Positions 43,736 to 52,677 of a stretch of DNA of 64,000 bases are shown here, one piece after another. The stretch is from Dyadobacter sp. NIV53. Lineage in GTDB: Bacteria > Bacteroidota > Bacteroidia > Cytophagales > Spirosomataceae. Made by a program: the position numbers and the translations under genes. The notes beneath the pieces were generated by a model. It made no database searches. It had not been told where the DNA came from and was given only the letters and a program-made list of their open reading frames with translations. Every line of letters starts with the position of its first letter. The stretch's first letter is position 1. The DNA lies in NCBI RefSeq assembly GCF_019711195.1, contig NZ_CP081299.1, positions 3,100,001 to 3,164,000 on the forward strand, written 5' to 3'.

Positions 43736-44578
43736 TTAAACCATTTCTATATCAACCTGAGTTATTAATGATGCATTGGCAAATCCCCGAAAGGAGCCCA
43801 TCACAGGCGCAAGTTGGTCAAAATCAGCTGATGCAGCCGTACTGATATGATTATTGACAATAGCTTTGCCTTCTGTCGGATCAAACCCGCGCCAGCCTGC
43901 ACCCGGCAGATACACTTCAACCCACGCATGAAGCTCGTGTGCCTGCAAAGGATTTCCATATAGATATCCACTTACGAAGCGTGCAGCAATTCCCAGACTC
44001 CTGCAGGCACTTATAAATAGCCGCGAGTAATCCCTGCATGAGCCTGTTCTGTCCCGCAAGGTATCGTCCGGCGGATAAGCCTTTCCAAATTCCCTGTTCT
44101 GATAACTGAAATTTGTACTGATATAATGGCTTAGCTGTACAAGAAAAGGAACGGTTTCCCAATTTACTTCCGAAGCAATTTTCCTCGCAAATTGTTCAAC
44201 ATAGTTTGTTACATCACTCCGGCTAAGATATGGGATCAGGTATTTATAGATCCTGTCCTCATATAAAAAAGGAAAGTTTTGGGTAGAAAACGGAAAAAGT
44301 ACAAAGTCGAAAATATTTACAGGATCAGAACTTACCGTAATTACCGCATCTACTGTTAATCTGTTCACAGGACCGTTAAAAAAATAAGCTACCTGTTGAG
44401 GGTTACCTTCTGCATCTACATTCCTGACAATTTTAGATGGTTTGGGGTCAATGAAGAGCGAATAATCAATAATACGCTGATGTGGATAAGGCTTCGGATA
44501 AATATACAGTGTATGCTGATCCAGAACAACAGGAAAATTGTAATTGTAAATCAATGAGTGATGAACTTTCAGGTTCAT
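43736..44578 (-). CDS. Transglutaminase-like protease-fold protein
   Basis: A 280-residue protein from ATG 44578. The N-terminal ~150 residues are the usual beta-rich bacterial transglutaminase N domain (LKVHHSLIYNYNFPVVLDQHTLYIYP), the rest a transglutaminase core with catalytic Cys in TGSCRDYSRLFISACRSLG, His in LHAWVEVYLPGAGW and Asp in GFDPTEGK. No signal peptide. It lies downstream of the alpha-E gene in the same direction. In other bacteria these two go with a circularly permuted ATP-grasp enzyme and may modify peptides; that enzyme is not here. Confidence 0.9.
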   Translation of the reverse strand: MNLKVHHSLIYNYNFPVVLDQHTLYIYPKPYPHQRIIDYSLFIDPKPSKIVRNVDAEGNPQQVAYFFNGPVNRLTVDAVITVSSDPVNIFDFVLFPFSTQNFPFLYEDRIYKYLIPYLSRSDVTNYVEQFARKIASEVNWETVPFLVQLSHYISTNFSYQNREFGKAYPPDDTLRDRTGSCRDYSRLFISACRSLGIAARFVSGYLYGNPLQAHELHAWVEVYLPGAGWRGFDPTEGKAIVNNHISTAASADFDQLAPVMGSFRGFANASLITQVDIEMV

Positions 44579-44727
44579 ATATTTTTCTGTTTTAGCAAAA
44601 GACAATCCGTTTACTCCTGGTGAGTATAAGTAATGGCAACCATGCAGGCTGCCACTTTGATCCTAAGCAATAAGTGTATGCATCTCCGACAATATATCTG
44701 AGAAGTGCTGAATTATTATGGCATTCG

Positions 44728-45750
44728 TCAATTCATCCACTGGTTCATCGATTTTCCGGCAGTTTGCCCCATCGACTGTCCCATGGATTGTGATTGTTCG
44801 GTTTCCAACCCAAAATACATATCGAAAATGGCATTATCGACCTCGTTGTTTTTTGTCTGAAATTTGTCCAGGTATTCGTGAAGGCCCATTTTGAATACAT
44901 CCTCCACCTCTGTGAATTCCAGTTCACTACGCATTTTACTCAGCGCCCTTTCAGCAGGATCTGTGTGCCCTCTTTCCGGAATTGATCCGCGAATAGCATA
45001 CAACGAAAGCTCCGCCTGACGAACACTGTAAGCAATGGAACGCGGGAATAATTTATCAAGAATCAAAAATGCGACTATGTTCATCGGGGTGAGTGCACGA
45101 TGCGTCTGCCGGTACATATTATATGCACTTACTGATTTGAGCACCGCAGTCCACATCATCAGGTCAAGTGTAGAACCGGAAGTACCTGCATCCTGCAAAA
45201 GTGTAAAATATTTAACATCCAGAAACCGGGAACATTTATCTGCACGTTCTATATGGCGCCCTAAACGGCCAAAATGCCAGGCTTCATTGCGTGTAATGGA
45301 CGAATCAACAACACCGTGAAACAACTGGCAGCTTTTACGGATATCAGTAAAGTAATTCTGCATGTGGTCCATATTCCGGAAATTCTCTGCTGAATTACCT
45401 TTTATAGAAAGATAAAATGCATTAATACTTTCCCACATTTCCTTCGAAATCGTTTCCCGGATGGTACGCGCGTTCTCCCTGGCTTCGTAAAGACAGCTGA
45501 TTATCGAATTTGGATTACGTTTATCAAAGGTCATAAAGTGGATTACATCTTCCTTTGTTGGCTTTTCATAATATTTATAAAAAGTAAAATGATCGGCAGT
45601 AGCGATCAGAAGAGGTTCCCATTGTTCGTCGACATCAGGAGGAAGGTCCAAAGCCAGATTAAAATTAACTCCAACAAAACGGGAGTAATTTTCTACCCGT
45701 TCCATATAACGATTCATCCAATAAATTGAATTAGCAACTCGACTAAGCAT
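44728..45750 (-). CDS. Alpha-E domain-containing protein
   Basis: A 340-residue all-alpha protein from ATG 45750. Its start MLSRVANSIYWMNRYMERVENYSRF is the hallmark of the alpha-E family, and WHFGRLGRHIERADKCSRFLDVKYF is the second conserved block. The C-terminal tail is a Gly/Ser/Met/Gln-rich repeat (QSMGQSMGQTAGKSMNQ). The family is tied by context to ATP-grasp peptide ligases and transglutaminases; its own activity is unknown. It is divergent from the HerA-like gene. Confidence 0.9.
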   Translation of the reverse strand: MLSRVANSIYWMNRYMERVENYSRFVGVNFNLALDLPPDVDEQWEPLLIATADHFTFYKYYEKPTKEDVIHFMTFDKRNPNSIISCLYEARENARTIRETISKEMWESINAFYLSIKGNSAENFRNMDHMQNYFTDIRKSCQLFHGVVDSSITRNEAWHFGRLGRHIERADKCSRFLDVKYFTLLQDAGTSGSTLDLMMWTAVLKSVSAYNMYRQTHRALTPMNIVAFLILDKLFPRSIAYSVRQAELSLYAIRGSIPERGHTDPAERALSKMRSELEFTEVEDVFKMGLHEYLDKFQTKNNEVDNAIFDMYFGLETEQSQSMGQSMGQTAGKSMNQWMN

Positions 45751-45974
45751 ATGCGGCAAATATTGTGGTTCCGTGAATTAAAATCAGAATAATTACATAG
45801 TGAATTTACCAAAATACCTAATAATATATCGTAAATACAAACTACTACGAAAAATAATATACCTTCTAAAAAGAATATTATTTTGGTCAAAAAAAACTTA
45901 TAAAAGCAAGGAATCTTTTCAAAAGATATAAATTTGGTAAATTAACCCGTCATTAACAATAACAATATACTTCT

Positions 45975-46811
45975 GTGTCTAAAAGAGATCTATTCGTAGC
46001 AGCTATTCAAAAATCGTATCAAACCAGCCAGCCTTCCATTCATTTGGGATCCGCGATATTGGACGGTGAAATTATTACAGAGGCAAAAGTAAACCTTCCT
46101 TTGCGAATGATGAACCGCCATGGGCTGATTGCAGGTGCCACCGGCTCAGGAAAAACGCGGACTTTACAAGTGCTTGCTGAACAGCTTTCTGCTGCCGGAG
46201 TACCTGTTTTTATGTCTGACATCAAAGGTGATTTATCAGGAATTGCACAACCGGGAAAGACCAATGCAGCCATTGACGAACGGTCGCAAGCATTAGGAAC
46301 CGTTTTTGAAGCCAAAGGATATCCGGTAGAATTATATTCACTAAGTGGCCAGAAAGGTGCACAAATGCGTGCGACTATTCTGGAATTCGGGCCAATTTTG
46401 CTCTCTAAAATTTTTGAATTAAACGATACGCAGGCAGGCGTCCTGGCAATACTTTTTAAATATGCCGACGATAAAGACCTGCCCATGGTGGATTTATTTG
46501 ACCTTAAAAAAGTACTAAGTTACTTATCCGAAGGGCCGGGCGCCGCTGAGATCAAAGCTGATTACGGAACCATATCTTCTTCCACTGCCGGAACAATTTT
46601 ACGTAAAATAGTTGCTTTGGAACAACAGGGAGTCGGAAGCATTTTTGGTGAAAAATCATTCGATATAACTGATCTAATCAACCGTATCGACGGGCAAGGT
46701 GTGATCAGCCTGCTGAATATTTCAGACGTTCAGGATAAACCTGCTTTGTTTTCGACATTTATGCTCAGCCTTCTTGCTGAATTATATCAAAAATTACCTG
46801 GAAGCTGGTGA
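45975..46811 (+). CDS. HerA-like ATPase (DUF853 family), N-terminal part before a frameshift
   Basis: A 278-codon frame with GTG start holding the first half of a HerA-type P-loop ATPase of the DUF853/YjgR family: nucleotide-binding Walker A in GLIAGATGSGKTRTLQVLAEQL (about 51-72) and FMSDIKGDLSGIAQPG. The frame is lost after KLP: one surplus G at 46800-46801 leads to GSW and a stop at 46809. Removing it joins KLPEAGDLDKPK in the second frame and gives a continuous ~519-residue protein. YjgR-type proteins are dimer/hexamer pump-like ATPases of unclear role. Confidence 0.85.
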   Translation: MSKRDLFVAAIQKSYQTSQPSIHLGSAILDGEIITEAKVNLPLRMMNRHGLIAGATGSGKTRTLQVLAEQLSAAGVPVFMSDIKGDLSGIAQPGKTNAAIDERSQALGTVFEAKGYPVELYSLSGQKGAQMRATILEFGPILLSKIFELNDTQAGVLAILFKYADDKDLPMVDLFDLKKVLSYLSEGPGAAEIKADYGTISSSTAGTILRKIVALEQQGVGSIFGEKSFDITDLINRIDGQGVISLLNISDVQDKPALFSTFMLSLLAELYQKLPGSW

Positions 46812-47532
46812 TCTGGATAAACCGAAACTGGTATTCTTTCTGGATGAGGCGCATTTATTATTTAAGGATGCACCAAGGGCATTTCTTGATCAGATTGAGC
46901 AGGTTATCAGGCTAATCCGTTCAAAAGGTGTAGGTATTTTCTTTTGTACACAGATGGCGCAGGATGTTCCGGTAAATGTTCTGGGACAATTAGGAAATCG
47001 GATCCAGCACGTACTTCGTGCCTTTACGCCACAAGATGCTGATGCACTGAAGCAAACTGTTAAAACCTATCCGCGTTCAGATTATTATCAGATTGACCAG
47101 ATATTAACGACATTGGGAATTGGGCAGGCATTGGTTACGGTACTAAATGAAAAAGGTATTCCAACGGAAGTTGCAGCTACTCATTTGCTTCCTCCGACCT
47201 CGATTATGGGACCTATGACACAAGCTGACTATGAAAATCAGGTACGCCAGTCGGATGTATATTTGAAATACAAAGATCCGATCGATCCTGAAAGTGCTTA
47301 CGAAATGCTGACCAAAAGAATGGAGGAGCATGCAAAAGCCGAGGTTAGCGCAAAAGAAGAAGTGCAGCAGGCTAAAAACCAGAAAGAAGAGAAAGGTATG
47401 ATTTCTGAGGCTTTATCATCTCCTTTGGCAAAACAAATTGGCAGGGAAGTAGTGAGAGGTGTTTTTGGGATGCTTTTTGGAAAAAGAACAACTTCTACCA
47501 GAAAGAAAAGCGGTGGATTATTTGGATTTTGA
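46774..47532 (+). CDS. HerA-like ATPase (DUF853 family), C-terminal part after the frameshift
   Basis: The second half of the HerA-like ATPase. From about 46801 it reads EAGDLDKPKLVFFLDEAHLLFKD, with the Walker B Asp-Glu, then IRSKGVGIFFCTQMAQDVPVNVLGQLGNRIQHVLRAFTP (sensor-like region) and the family's C-terminal tail rich in Glu/Lys ending RKKSGGLFGF. The upstream ATG at 46774 is not a true start; the gene is one unit with the preceding frame. A clear terminator follows the stop. Confidence 0.8.
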   Translation: MLNYIKNYLEAGDLDKPKLVFFLDEAHLLFKDAPRAFLDQIEQVIRLIRSKGVGIFFCTQMAQDVPVNVLGQLGNRIQHVLRAFTPQDADALKQTVKTYPRSDYYQIDQILTTLGIGQALVTVLNEKGIPTEVAATHLLPPTSIMGPMTQADYENQVRQSDVYLKYKDPIDPESAYEMLTKRMEEHAKAEVSAKEEVQQAKNQKEEKGMISEALSSPLAKQIGREVVRGVFGMLFGKRTTSTRKKSGGLFGF

Positions 47533-47541
47533 AATTTTTAC

Positions 47542-47574
47542 AGATTTGACAACTTTTTAAAAGTTGTCAAATCT
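47542..47574 (+). terminator. Terminator after the HerA-like gene
   Basis: A perfect 16-bp inverted repeat (47542-47557 with 47559-47574) with an AT-rich centre, 10 bp after the stop. Convergent DUF2141 gene follows, so it may serve both sides. Confidence 0.7.
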
Positions 47575-47588
47575 TAGTCCGTCAAATC

Positions 47589-48008
47589 TTAATTCGTCAG
47601 TTTCACTGAAATTGTCTTGCCGCCTGGCAAAAGTTCAAATGCACAATCTTCAAACGACGGAGCGGAAAATCTAGGACGAAAATTCTTGCTGAATCCATAA
47701 GGTTCTTTCGGTATACCCACAAAATTTCTATCCATGAGATCATTTCCGTTCAAATCGTGATACATGGCCAATGCATAACGGCCGGGAGCTAACTCGAAAG
47801 TTGCAGTCTGGTCATCGGCAGATGTCACACTAATGATTTTGGCAATCCCCGGCTTGTTTGTCCCAAACTTTTCATCGGGCCTGAATAAGGCAATCCAGAT
47901 TTTACCGTTCCCGTTTTTTACGTTGGTAATTTGTACCTGAAGAGTAGCCGTTGGTTCATTGGTTCCTGCAAACAGGAAGCAGCAAGCGTATAAAGCAAGT
48001 AAATTCAT
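47589..48008 (-). CDS. DUF2141 domain-containing exported protein
   Basis: A 139-residue protein from ATG 48008 with a signal-like start (NLLALYACCFLFAG). DUF2141 members are small beta-sandwich proteins: visible are LQVQITNVKNGNGKIWIALFR, ARYALAMYHDLNGNDLMDRNFVGIPKEPYGFS-type turns, and a final GGKTISVKL strand. Function unknown, likely periplasmic. The longer frame to 48080 overlaps the thioesterase gene and is unlikely. The thioesterase lies 7 bp upstream, so co-transcription is likely. Confidence 0.8.
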   Translation of the reverse strand: MNLLALYACCFLFAGTNEPTATLQVQITNVKNGNGKIWIALFRPDEKFGTNKPGIAKIISVTSADDQTATFELAPGRYALAMYHDLNGNDLMDRNFVGIPKEPYGFSKNFRPRFSAPSFEDCAFELLPGGKTISVKLTN

Positions 48009-48015
48009 AAAAAAA

Positions 48016-48582
48016 TTATGATTTCTGATCTTTCCATCCAAGTACACACCTTTGTTCTGCAAGTTTCCCCAGATTTTCATTTACTTCCATTCTGGTTTTA
48101 GCATTGTCAAATGCATGGCGATATGTTTCTTTTAATTCCTTTCGTTTCATTGCTTCCAAAAAACGCCTGGTATCTTCCTCGTTTTCAAGTAATAATGGCG
48201 GAACAACGGCTGGCCGGTCATCGTCTCCTTTAGCAACCATCGTAACATAAGAAGTATTGGTATGCCGCTGAACACCATTTCTCACATTTTCCGCTATGAC
48301 TCTTATTCCTATCACTAAAGAAGTGCGCCCGACATAATTAACCGATGCCATGAGGGAAACAAGATCCCCGACTTCAACCGGTTTCAAAAAATCAACTCCA
48401 TCCACAGAAACTGTGACACAATAGGTTGCAGCATGGCGCGATGCACAGGCATAGGCTACTTTATCAATTAGTGAAAGCAAAATACCTCCGTGTATTTTCC
48501 CACCAAAATTGGCATAGGAAGGAATCATTAACTCGGTTAACGTAGTTTGTGAAAAGCTGACGGGTCGCGCATCTAATTCCAT
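48016..48582 (-). CDS. Acyl-CoA thioesterase, YciA/BFIT type hotdog protein
   Basis: A 188-residue hotdog protein with MIPSYANFGGKIHGGILLSLIDKVAYACASRH near residues 19-50, the conserved start of the central helix with the catalytic Asp. Strands TVSVDGVDFLKPVEVGDLVSL follow. It is the YciA-like class with a long basic/acidic tail, hydrolysing CoA esters of medium or long acids in the cytosol. DUF2141 gene follows. Confidence 0.85.
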   Translation of the reverse strand: MELDARPVSFSQTTLTELMIPSYANFGGKIHGGILLSLIDKVAYACASRHAATYCVTVSVDGVDFLKPVEVGDLVSLMASVNYVGRTSLVIGIRVIAENVRNGVQRHTNTSYVTMVAKGDDDRPAVVPPLLLENEEDTRRFLEAMKRKELKETYRHAFDNAKTRMEVNENLGKLAEQRCVLGWKDQKS

Positions 48583-48628
48583 AGGTTTTATTTAATTGTA
48601 ACAAATTCAATACAGCAATTTAACTTTC

Positions 48629-49711
48629 TTATTTCAACATAACCGTTTTCCCGGATTTGGCTGATAGTTTTGCCGCTTCCAGAATTTCTACCACAATTAC
48701 ATTGACGGGCAATCCATAAAGGTCATTTTTATCCAGTTTCAACCGGCCTCCCACTACATCTGCCAATACTGAAAAAGGATCGGTAAATGGTGCAGGACGA
48801 GGTTCAATTTTTAAGGTCTCCTCAGGAGATTTATTGGCTAAACGCTGACGAACCGTAGTTGGATTAACAGCAACAGCATAACCTTTTGTACCAAATACTT
48901 CCATATCCTTTCTCGCAAAAGTCCAGTTCCAGGATGCCTGAATAATACATTGCGCTTTGGGATACTGTAAAATAATTGACGCTTCGTCATCTACATTTTT
49001 ATAAATATCCGGTTTGTTCTGGTGCGTAACTGCGGTTACAGAAACCGGGCGTTCTCCTTTTAAAAGCCAGGTCATCAGATTTGCTCCGTAACATCCAAAA
49101 TCTGTTAGCGCTCCTGCTCCGTTTTTAGCAGGATCGGTTAAAATAGCAAAGAACTCTTTACTTACACCGATTTCCTTTGGACCTTCATGCCCGTCGTTTA
49201 CCATTACTTTCCTGATTTCACCCAATTTCCCGTCTGTAAGCAAATCGTGTACATATTGATTGCTCGCATACCAGGATGTTTCAAAATTAGTCAGCACCTG
49301 AACATTATTCTGTGTTGCTAATTTCTCAATTTCTTTGGCATCAGCAAATGTCGTAGCCAAAGGTTTTTCCACCATCACATGAATTTTCCTGGGCGCACAG
49401 GCTCTTACAATGGCAATATGTTCACTAATCGGCCCGAAAGCTGAAACGGCATCCGGTTTTACCTGATCGAGCATTTTATTCAGATCATTAAAAAACAGGC
49501 TTTTATCCAATTTGTATTTGGAAATAAACTGATCTACCAGTTCCTGATTCGTTTCATAAACACCTACCAGTTCAGTATCTTTTTTATCCGATCGGTTAAA
49601 AGCCCAGCCAACATGCCCGTGACTTAAACCGGCAACCGCCAAACGCATAGGCTTTTGAGCAAATATTTCCGTAGAAATCAAACAAAAAAATAACAGCAAA
49701 AAGGCTTTCAT
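48629..49711 (-). CDS. Secreted Gfo/Idh/MocA family oxidoreductase
   Basis: A 360-residue protein with a Sec signal peptide (residues 1-18, ending IFAQ) before the Rossmann domain. The nucleotide-binding turn reads AGLSHGHVGWAF (Gly-x-x-x-Gly variant) and the catalytic-site EKP is in VMVEKPLATTFADA near 116. Substrate domain has GGAL-type TDFGCYGANL. Export through Sec with NAD in the periplasm is unusual and has been noted for Bacteroidota members. It stands upstream of the thioesterase on the minus strand; substrate unknown. Confidence 0.88.
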   Translation of the reverse strand: MKAFLLLFFCLISTEIFAQKPMRLAVAGLSHGHVGWAFNRSDKKDTELVGVYETNQELVDQFISKYKLDKSLFFNDLNKMLDQVKPDAVSAFGPISEHIAIVRACAPRKIHVMVEKPLATTFADAKEIEKLATQNNVQVLTNFETSWYASNQYVHDLLTDGKLGEIRKVMVNDGHEGPKEIGVSKEFFAILTDPAKNGAGALTDFGCYGANLMTWLLKGERPVSVTAVTHQNKPDIYKNVDDEASIILQYPKAQCIIQASWNWTFARKDMEVFGTKGYAVAVNPTTVRQRLANKSPEETLKIEPRPAPFTDPFSVLADVVGGRLKLDKNDLYGLPVNVIVVEILEAAKLSAKSGKTVMLK

Positions 49712-49818
49712 ATGTAATATTGAGCTAAATGAATTTCAGATTAAAGTACTCAAAGAGATAAAGCTACCCAAAAACTGAGGTTCTGTTGCCGGCCCACCCA
49801 CCGAAAGCCGAAAGCGCC

Positions 49819-51171
49819 TTAATCCATTTTATCAATAATATCCTTAATTACTTCCTGTAAATATGCGCCGTTATAAGGCCCGTACCAGCTCATAGGTTTG
49901 GTTTCGTACAAGTCGCGGTCGAAATATTTGTCATGCGTAATGTAGCCAATATAACCTCCGTTGAAGCTCGTTACCATCAGATTCAATCCTTTTGTTTTGG
50001 CATAAGCATCCAGTCCGGCTACTAGTTCCCCCGAAAAATCGCATGGCATACCTACCATTAAAATATTCCCGATCCGGAGGGCTTTTACAAAAACCGGATA
50101 TTCTCCAAATGCTTTTTTAAATACCCACGACCGCAATACAATATCCATCGTTAACCTTGGTGACGGATCTCTTAACGGCAAAGGAATGGTTAACGTCCTT
50201 ATAACCAATTCATTTTTAGGCTGTCTGATAATTTTAGAAGAAAGTAAAGATTGCTGTACACCGAATGCCTGGTTTTTCATTTCATCAAAATCATCCGTTC
50301 CTTTTTCAACAGGTGCCATACTACCTACCGCACCAGCCATATACATGGCAAAATTATACCGTCCTTTTTCCAGAGAATCAATCAATATGCCCGGATAATC
50401 ACGCGACAGAACCATATTCTTAGAGTTCATCACTGTGGAATGTGCTGCATAGGAGCTCAAAACTGCTTTTTCACCACTTTTATTTACAAGAGCCAAGGAC
50501 CGGATTTCCGGATCAATACTACCTTCATCACCAACCAGCCTGTTTCGGATGTCAATGGTATCTTTTGCCTCCAGATACGTAAGCTTAGCTGGCTCAATTT
50601 TTGCTTTTGCCTGTACAATAGCCTGGAAAATGGCATCAGCAATACGGTCAACTGTGACCTGGTCATACTTTCCTGAAAAGAATAAACCTGAAATGCCGGT
50701 TCCCCAGCCACCTACACTGTTATGGCTATGCGTCGCTCCAAAATATACCTGATCAAATGGAATTTCCTTTTCGGTTAGCCGTGTCTGCAGGATTTTTGTC
50801 ACGGTTGGCGGAATAATAAGGAGATCTGCGGCAATAATAGCTGCCTGTGTTACGCCATTATCAATCACCATGGCTCTTATGTAAATAGAATCATGTACTG
50901 AGACATAAGATTTGCCGCGCCTATTGCCGTAACCTGCCATTGGTGTGGGCGAAGCAGGAGTTATATTTACCTTAGACCAACCTGCTTTCAGTTCGCCCGC
51001 TATTGAACTATCGCTTTTTACATTTCCAATTTCTGTCTTCCATTGTTTGTAATAAGGCATTTCTTTATAAGGCGTATGATCCATTGTTGTGATCATAGTC
51101 GAAATTATGAGCAGCAAAATGAGCAGAACAACACCAATTAACTTAAATAAAATTTTAAGAAATTTCATCAA
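49819..51171 (-). CDS. Neutral/alkaline ceramidase-like protein
   Basis: A 450-residue protein with an N-terminal membrane anchor (residues 3-28). The mature part matches the N-terminal domain of neutral/alkaline ceramidases: AGWSKVNITPASPTPMAGYGNRRGK near the start, FGATHSHNSVGGWG with zinc-binding His residues, and SSYAAHSTVM with another. Ceramidases cleave the amide of ceramide. It is shorter than full ceramidases (~650 residues) and lacks the C-terminal beta domain, so the lipid substrate is uncertain; sulfonolipids of this phylum could be a target. Confidence 0.85.
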   Translation of the reverse strand: MMKFLKILFKLIGVVLLILLLIISTMITTMDHTPYKEMPYYKQWKTEIGNVKSDSSIAGELKAGWSKVNITPASPTPMAGYGNRRGKSYVSVHDSIYIRAMVIDNGVTQAAIIAADLLIIPPTVTKILQTRLTEKEIPFDQVYFGATHSHNSVGGWGTGISGLFFSGKYDQVTVDRIADAIFQAIVQAKAKIEPAKLTYLEAKDTIDIRNRLVGDEGSIDPEIRSLALVNKSGEKAVLSSYAAHSTVMNSKNMVLSRDYPGILIDSLEKGRYNFAMYMAGAVGSMAPVEKGTDDFDEMKNQAFGVQQSLLSSKIIRQPKNELVIRTLTIPLPLRDPSPRLTMDIVLRSWVFKKAFGEYPVFVKALRIGNILMVGMPCDFSGELVAGLDAYAKTKGLNLMVTSFNGGYIGYITHDKYFDRDLYETKPMSWYGPYNGAYLQEVIKDIIDKMD

Positions 51172-51379
51172 TCGTAGAGTTTAGGTAAATCAGGCCGTAA
51201 AGATATAGAAGGAAAGGAAAACTTGGTTTAAATCTAATTCCATATCCAAATCGGTGACAAGCTGCGCCGCAGATAATCAAATTAAATTGCTCCCCGATCT
51301 TTTAACTCAAGATATTTATTGATTGTATTAACCGATAACTGCTTTGGTGCGGTCAGTATTGACTGAATTCCGTAACGGT

Positions 51380-52615
51380 TTAATTCTGCTGTAATTTTTT
51401 CTTTTCATAAAAAAACCGATGGGCAATTGTTTTCAGATAAACCTGTTCCAGGTCTTTTGCCGGAGATTCTATTAAATGTTTTGTTTCCGTATTTTCAAAC
51501 AAAATCACGACTAAAAGATGATCCTTGGCCAATCGCCGCAAGTATGGTAACTGTCTTTGTAAAGCTTCAAGTGTTTCAAAATTTGTAAAAAGTAAAAGCA
51601 GGCTCCTTTGCCGTACCTGATGGCGGACTGCTACACTCAGCCGCTCAAAATCAGTTTCCAGGAATCTCGTTTTTTGGCGATACAGTACTGACAGTATTTT
51701 TTGCAGATGCCCTGATCGCCGATCGGCTGCAACGATCTGGCCCATCGTATCCGAAAAAGTGATCAAACCGGCTTTATCTTCTTTGATCAATGCAATGTTG
51801 CTCATAACGAGCGTGGAATTAATTGCGTAATCCAGTAATGTTAATCCTTCAAACGGAGACTGCATAACGCGGCCCTTGTCAATCAGACAATAGACTGTCT
51901 GTTGTTTTTCATCCTGATAAGCATTTACCATGATGTCGCCCCGGCGCGCACTGGCTTTCCAGTTAACCGAACGGCGGTCGTCTCCTGGTACATAATTACG
52001 TACCTGATCAAACTCCATCGAATGTCCGACTCTGCGGATTCTCTTTACCCCAATTTCGCTTAGCCGGTTTGCCACAGCCAGTAAGGCATATTGCCGCATT
52101 TGAAGAAACGAAGGATAAACGGCAGTTACTTTTTTATCTTCAAACTGAAAACGTCTTTTTACAAGTTTCAGCGGGGTAATCGCAAACACATTAACCTGGC
52201 CAAATTCATACTCGCCACGTTGTACCGGACGTAATGTATAATGAATCTGTTGTTCAGAAACCGGAGCCATTTCTGCATGAAACAGAATATCACGTCTTTG
52301 AAACTGATGCGGAATTTCATCAACAATTTCCAGGCGGACTTTAAAAGAATACCGGTTTTCCAGATATAAGGTGATTGGATTTTCATCACCATTTGATAAC
52401 CTGTCCGGCGAACTTCTTCTGGCAAAAATCCCGGCTTTCACTTTGTACAGAGCAAATGTATCCGCAGCAAGCAATATTAATATAACGATCAGCAATACAT
52501 TAAAAATGGGTAACAGCCATAAGAAAACATACGCCAGAATAAAGCACAAGACCAGACTGACCCAGACTATCCAGAATGTCTTGGTGAAATACAGCGAACG
52601 AAAGAATTTTATCAT
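51380..52615 (-). CDS. DUF58 domain-containing protein (C-terminus frameshifted)
   Basis: A 411-codon frame with two N-terminal membrane helices (about 12-50) and the DUF58 core, VGHSMEFDQVRNYVPGDDRRSVNWKASARRGDIMVN at about 212-247, followed by a vWA-like region. The frame ends ...FFYEKKKLQQN. One base out of frame the following 36 codons read KITAELNRYGIQSILTAP and QLSVNTINKYLELK, ending at 51282. I recall this as the normal C-terminus of the family in Bacteroidota, so one A is missing from the A6 run at 51395-51400. It works with the MoxR ATPase next to it. Confidence 0.9.
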   Translation of the reverse strand: MIKFFRSLYFTKTFWIVWVSLVLCFILAYVFLWLLPIFNVLLIVILILLAADTFALYKVKAGIFARRSSPDRLSNGDENPITLYLENRYSFKVRLEIVDEIPHQFQRRDILFHAEMAPVSEQQIHYTLRPVQRGEYEFGQVNVFAITPLKLVKRRFQFEDKKVTAVYPSFLQMRQYALLAVANRLSEIGVKRIRRVGHSMEFDQVRNYVPGDDRRSVNWKASARRGDIMVNAYQDEKQQTVYCLIDKGRVMQSPFEGLTLLDYAINSTLVMSNIALIKEDKAGLITFSDTMGQIVAADRRSGHLQKILSVLYRQKTRFLETDFERLSVAVRHQVRQRSLLLLFTNFETLEALQRQLPYLRRLAKDHLLVVILFENTETKHLIESPAKDLEQVYLKTIAHRFFYEKKKLQQN

Positions 52616-52677
52616 TTTTTTGGCTGTTAGCTTTGAGCTATTGGCTTTTTAAACTCATCAATATCATTTACTGCAAT

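Noticed and set aside
46040..46486. 148-codon frame antisense to the HerA-like gene
   Set aside because: Opposite strand of conserved P-loop ATPase codons, with no recognisable domain or start signals.
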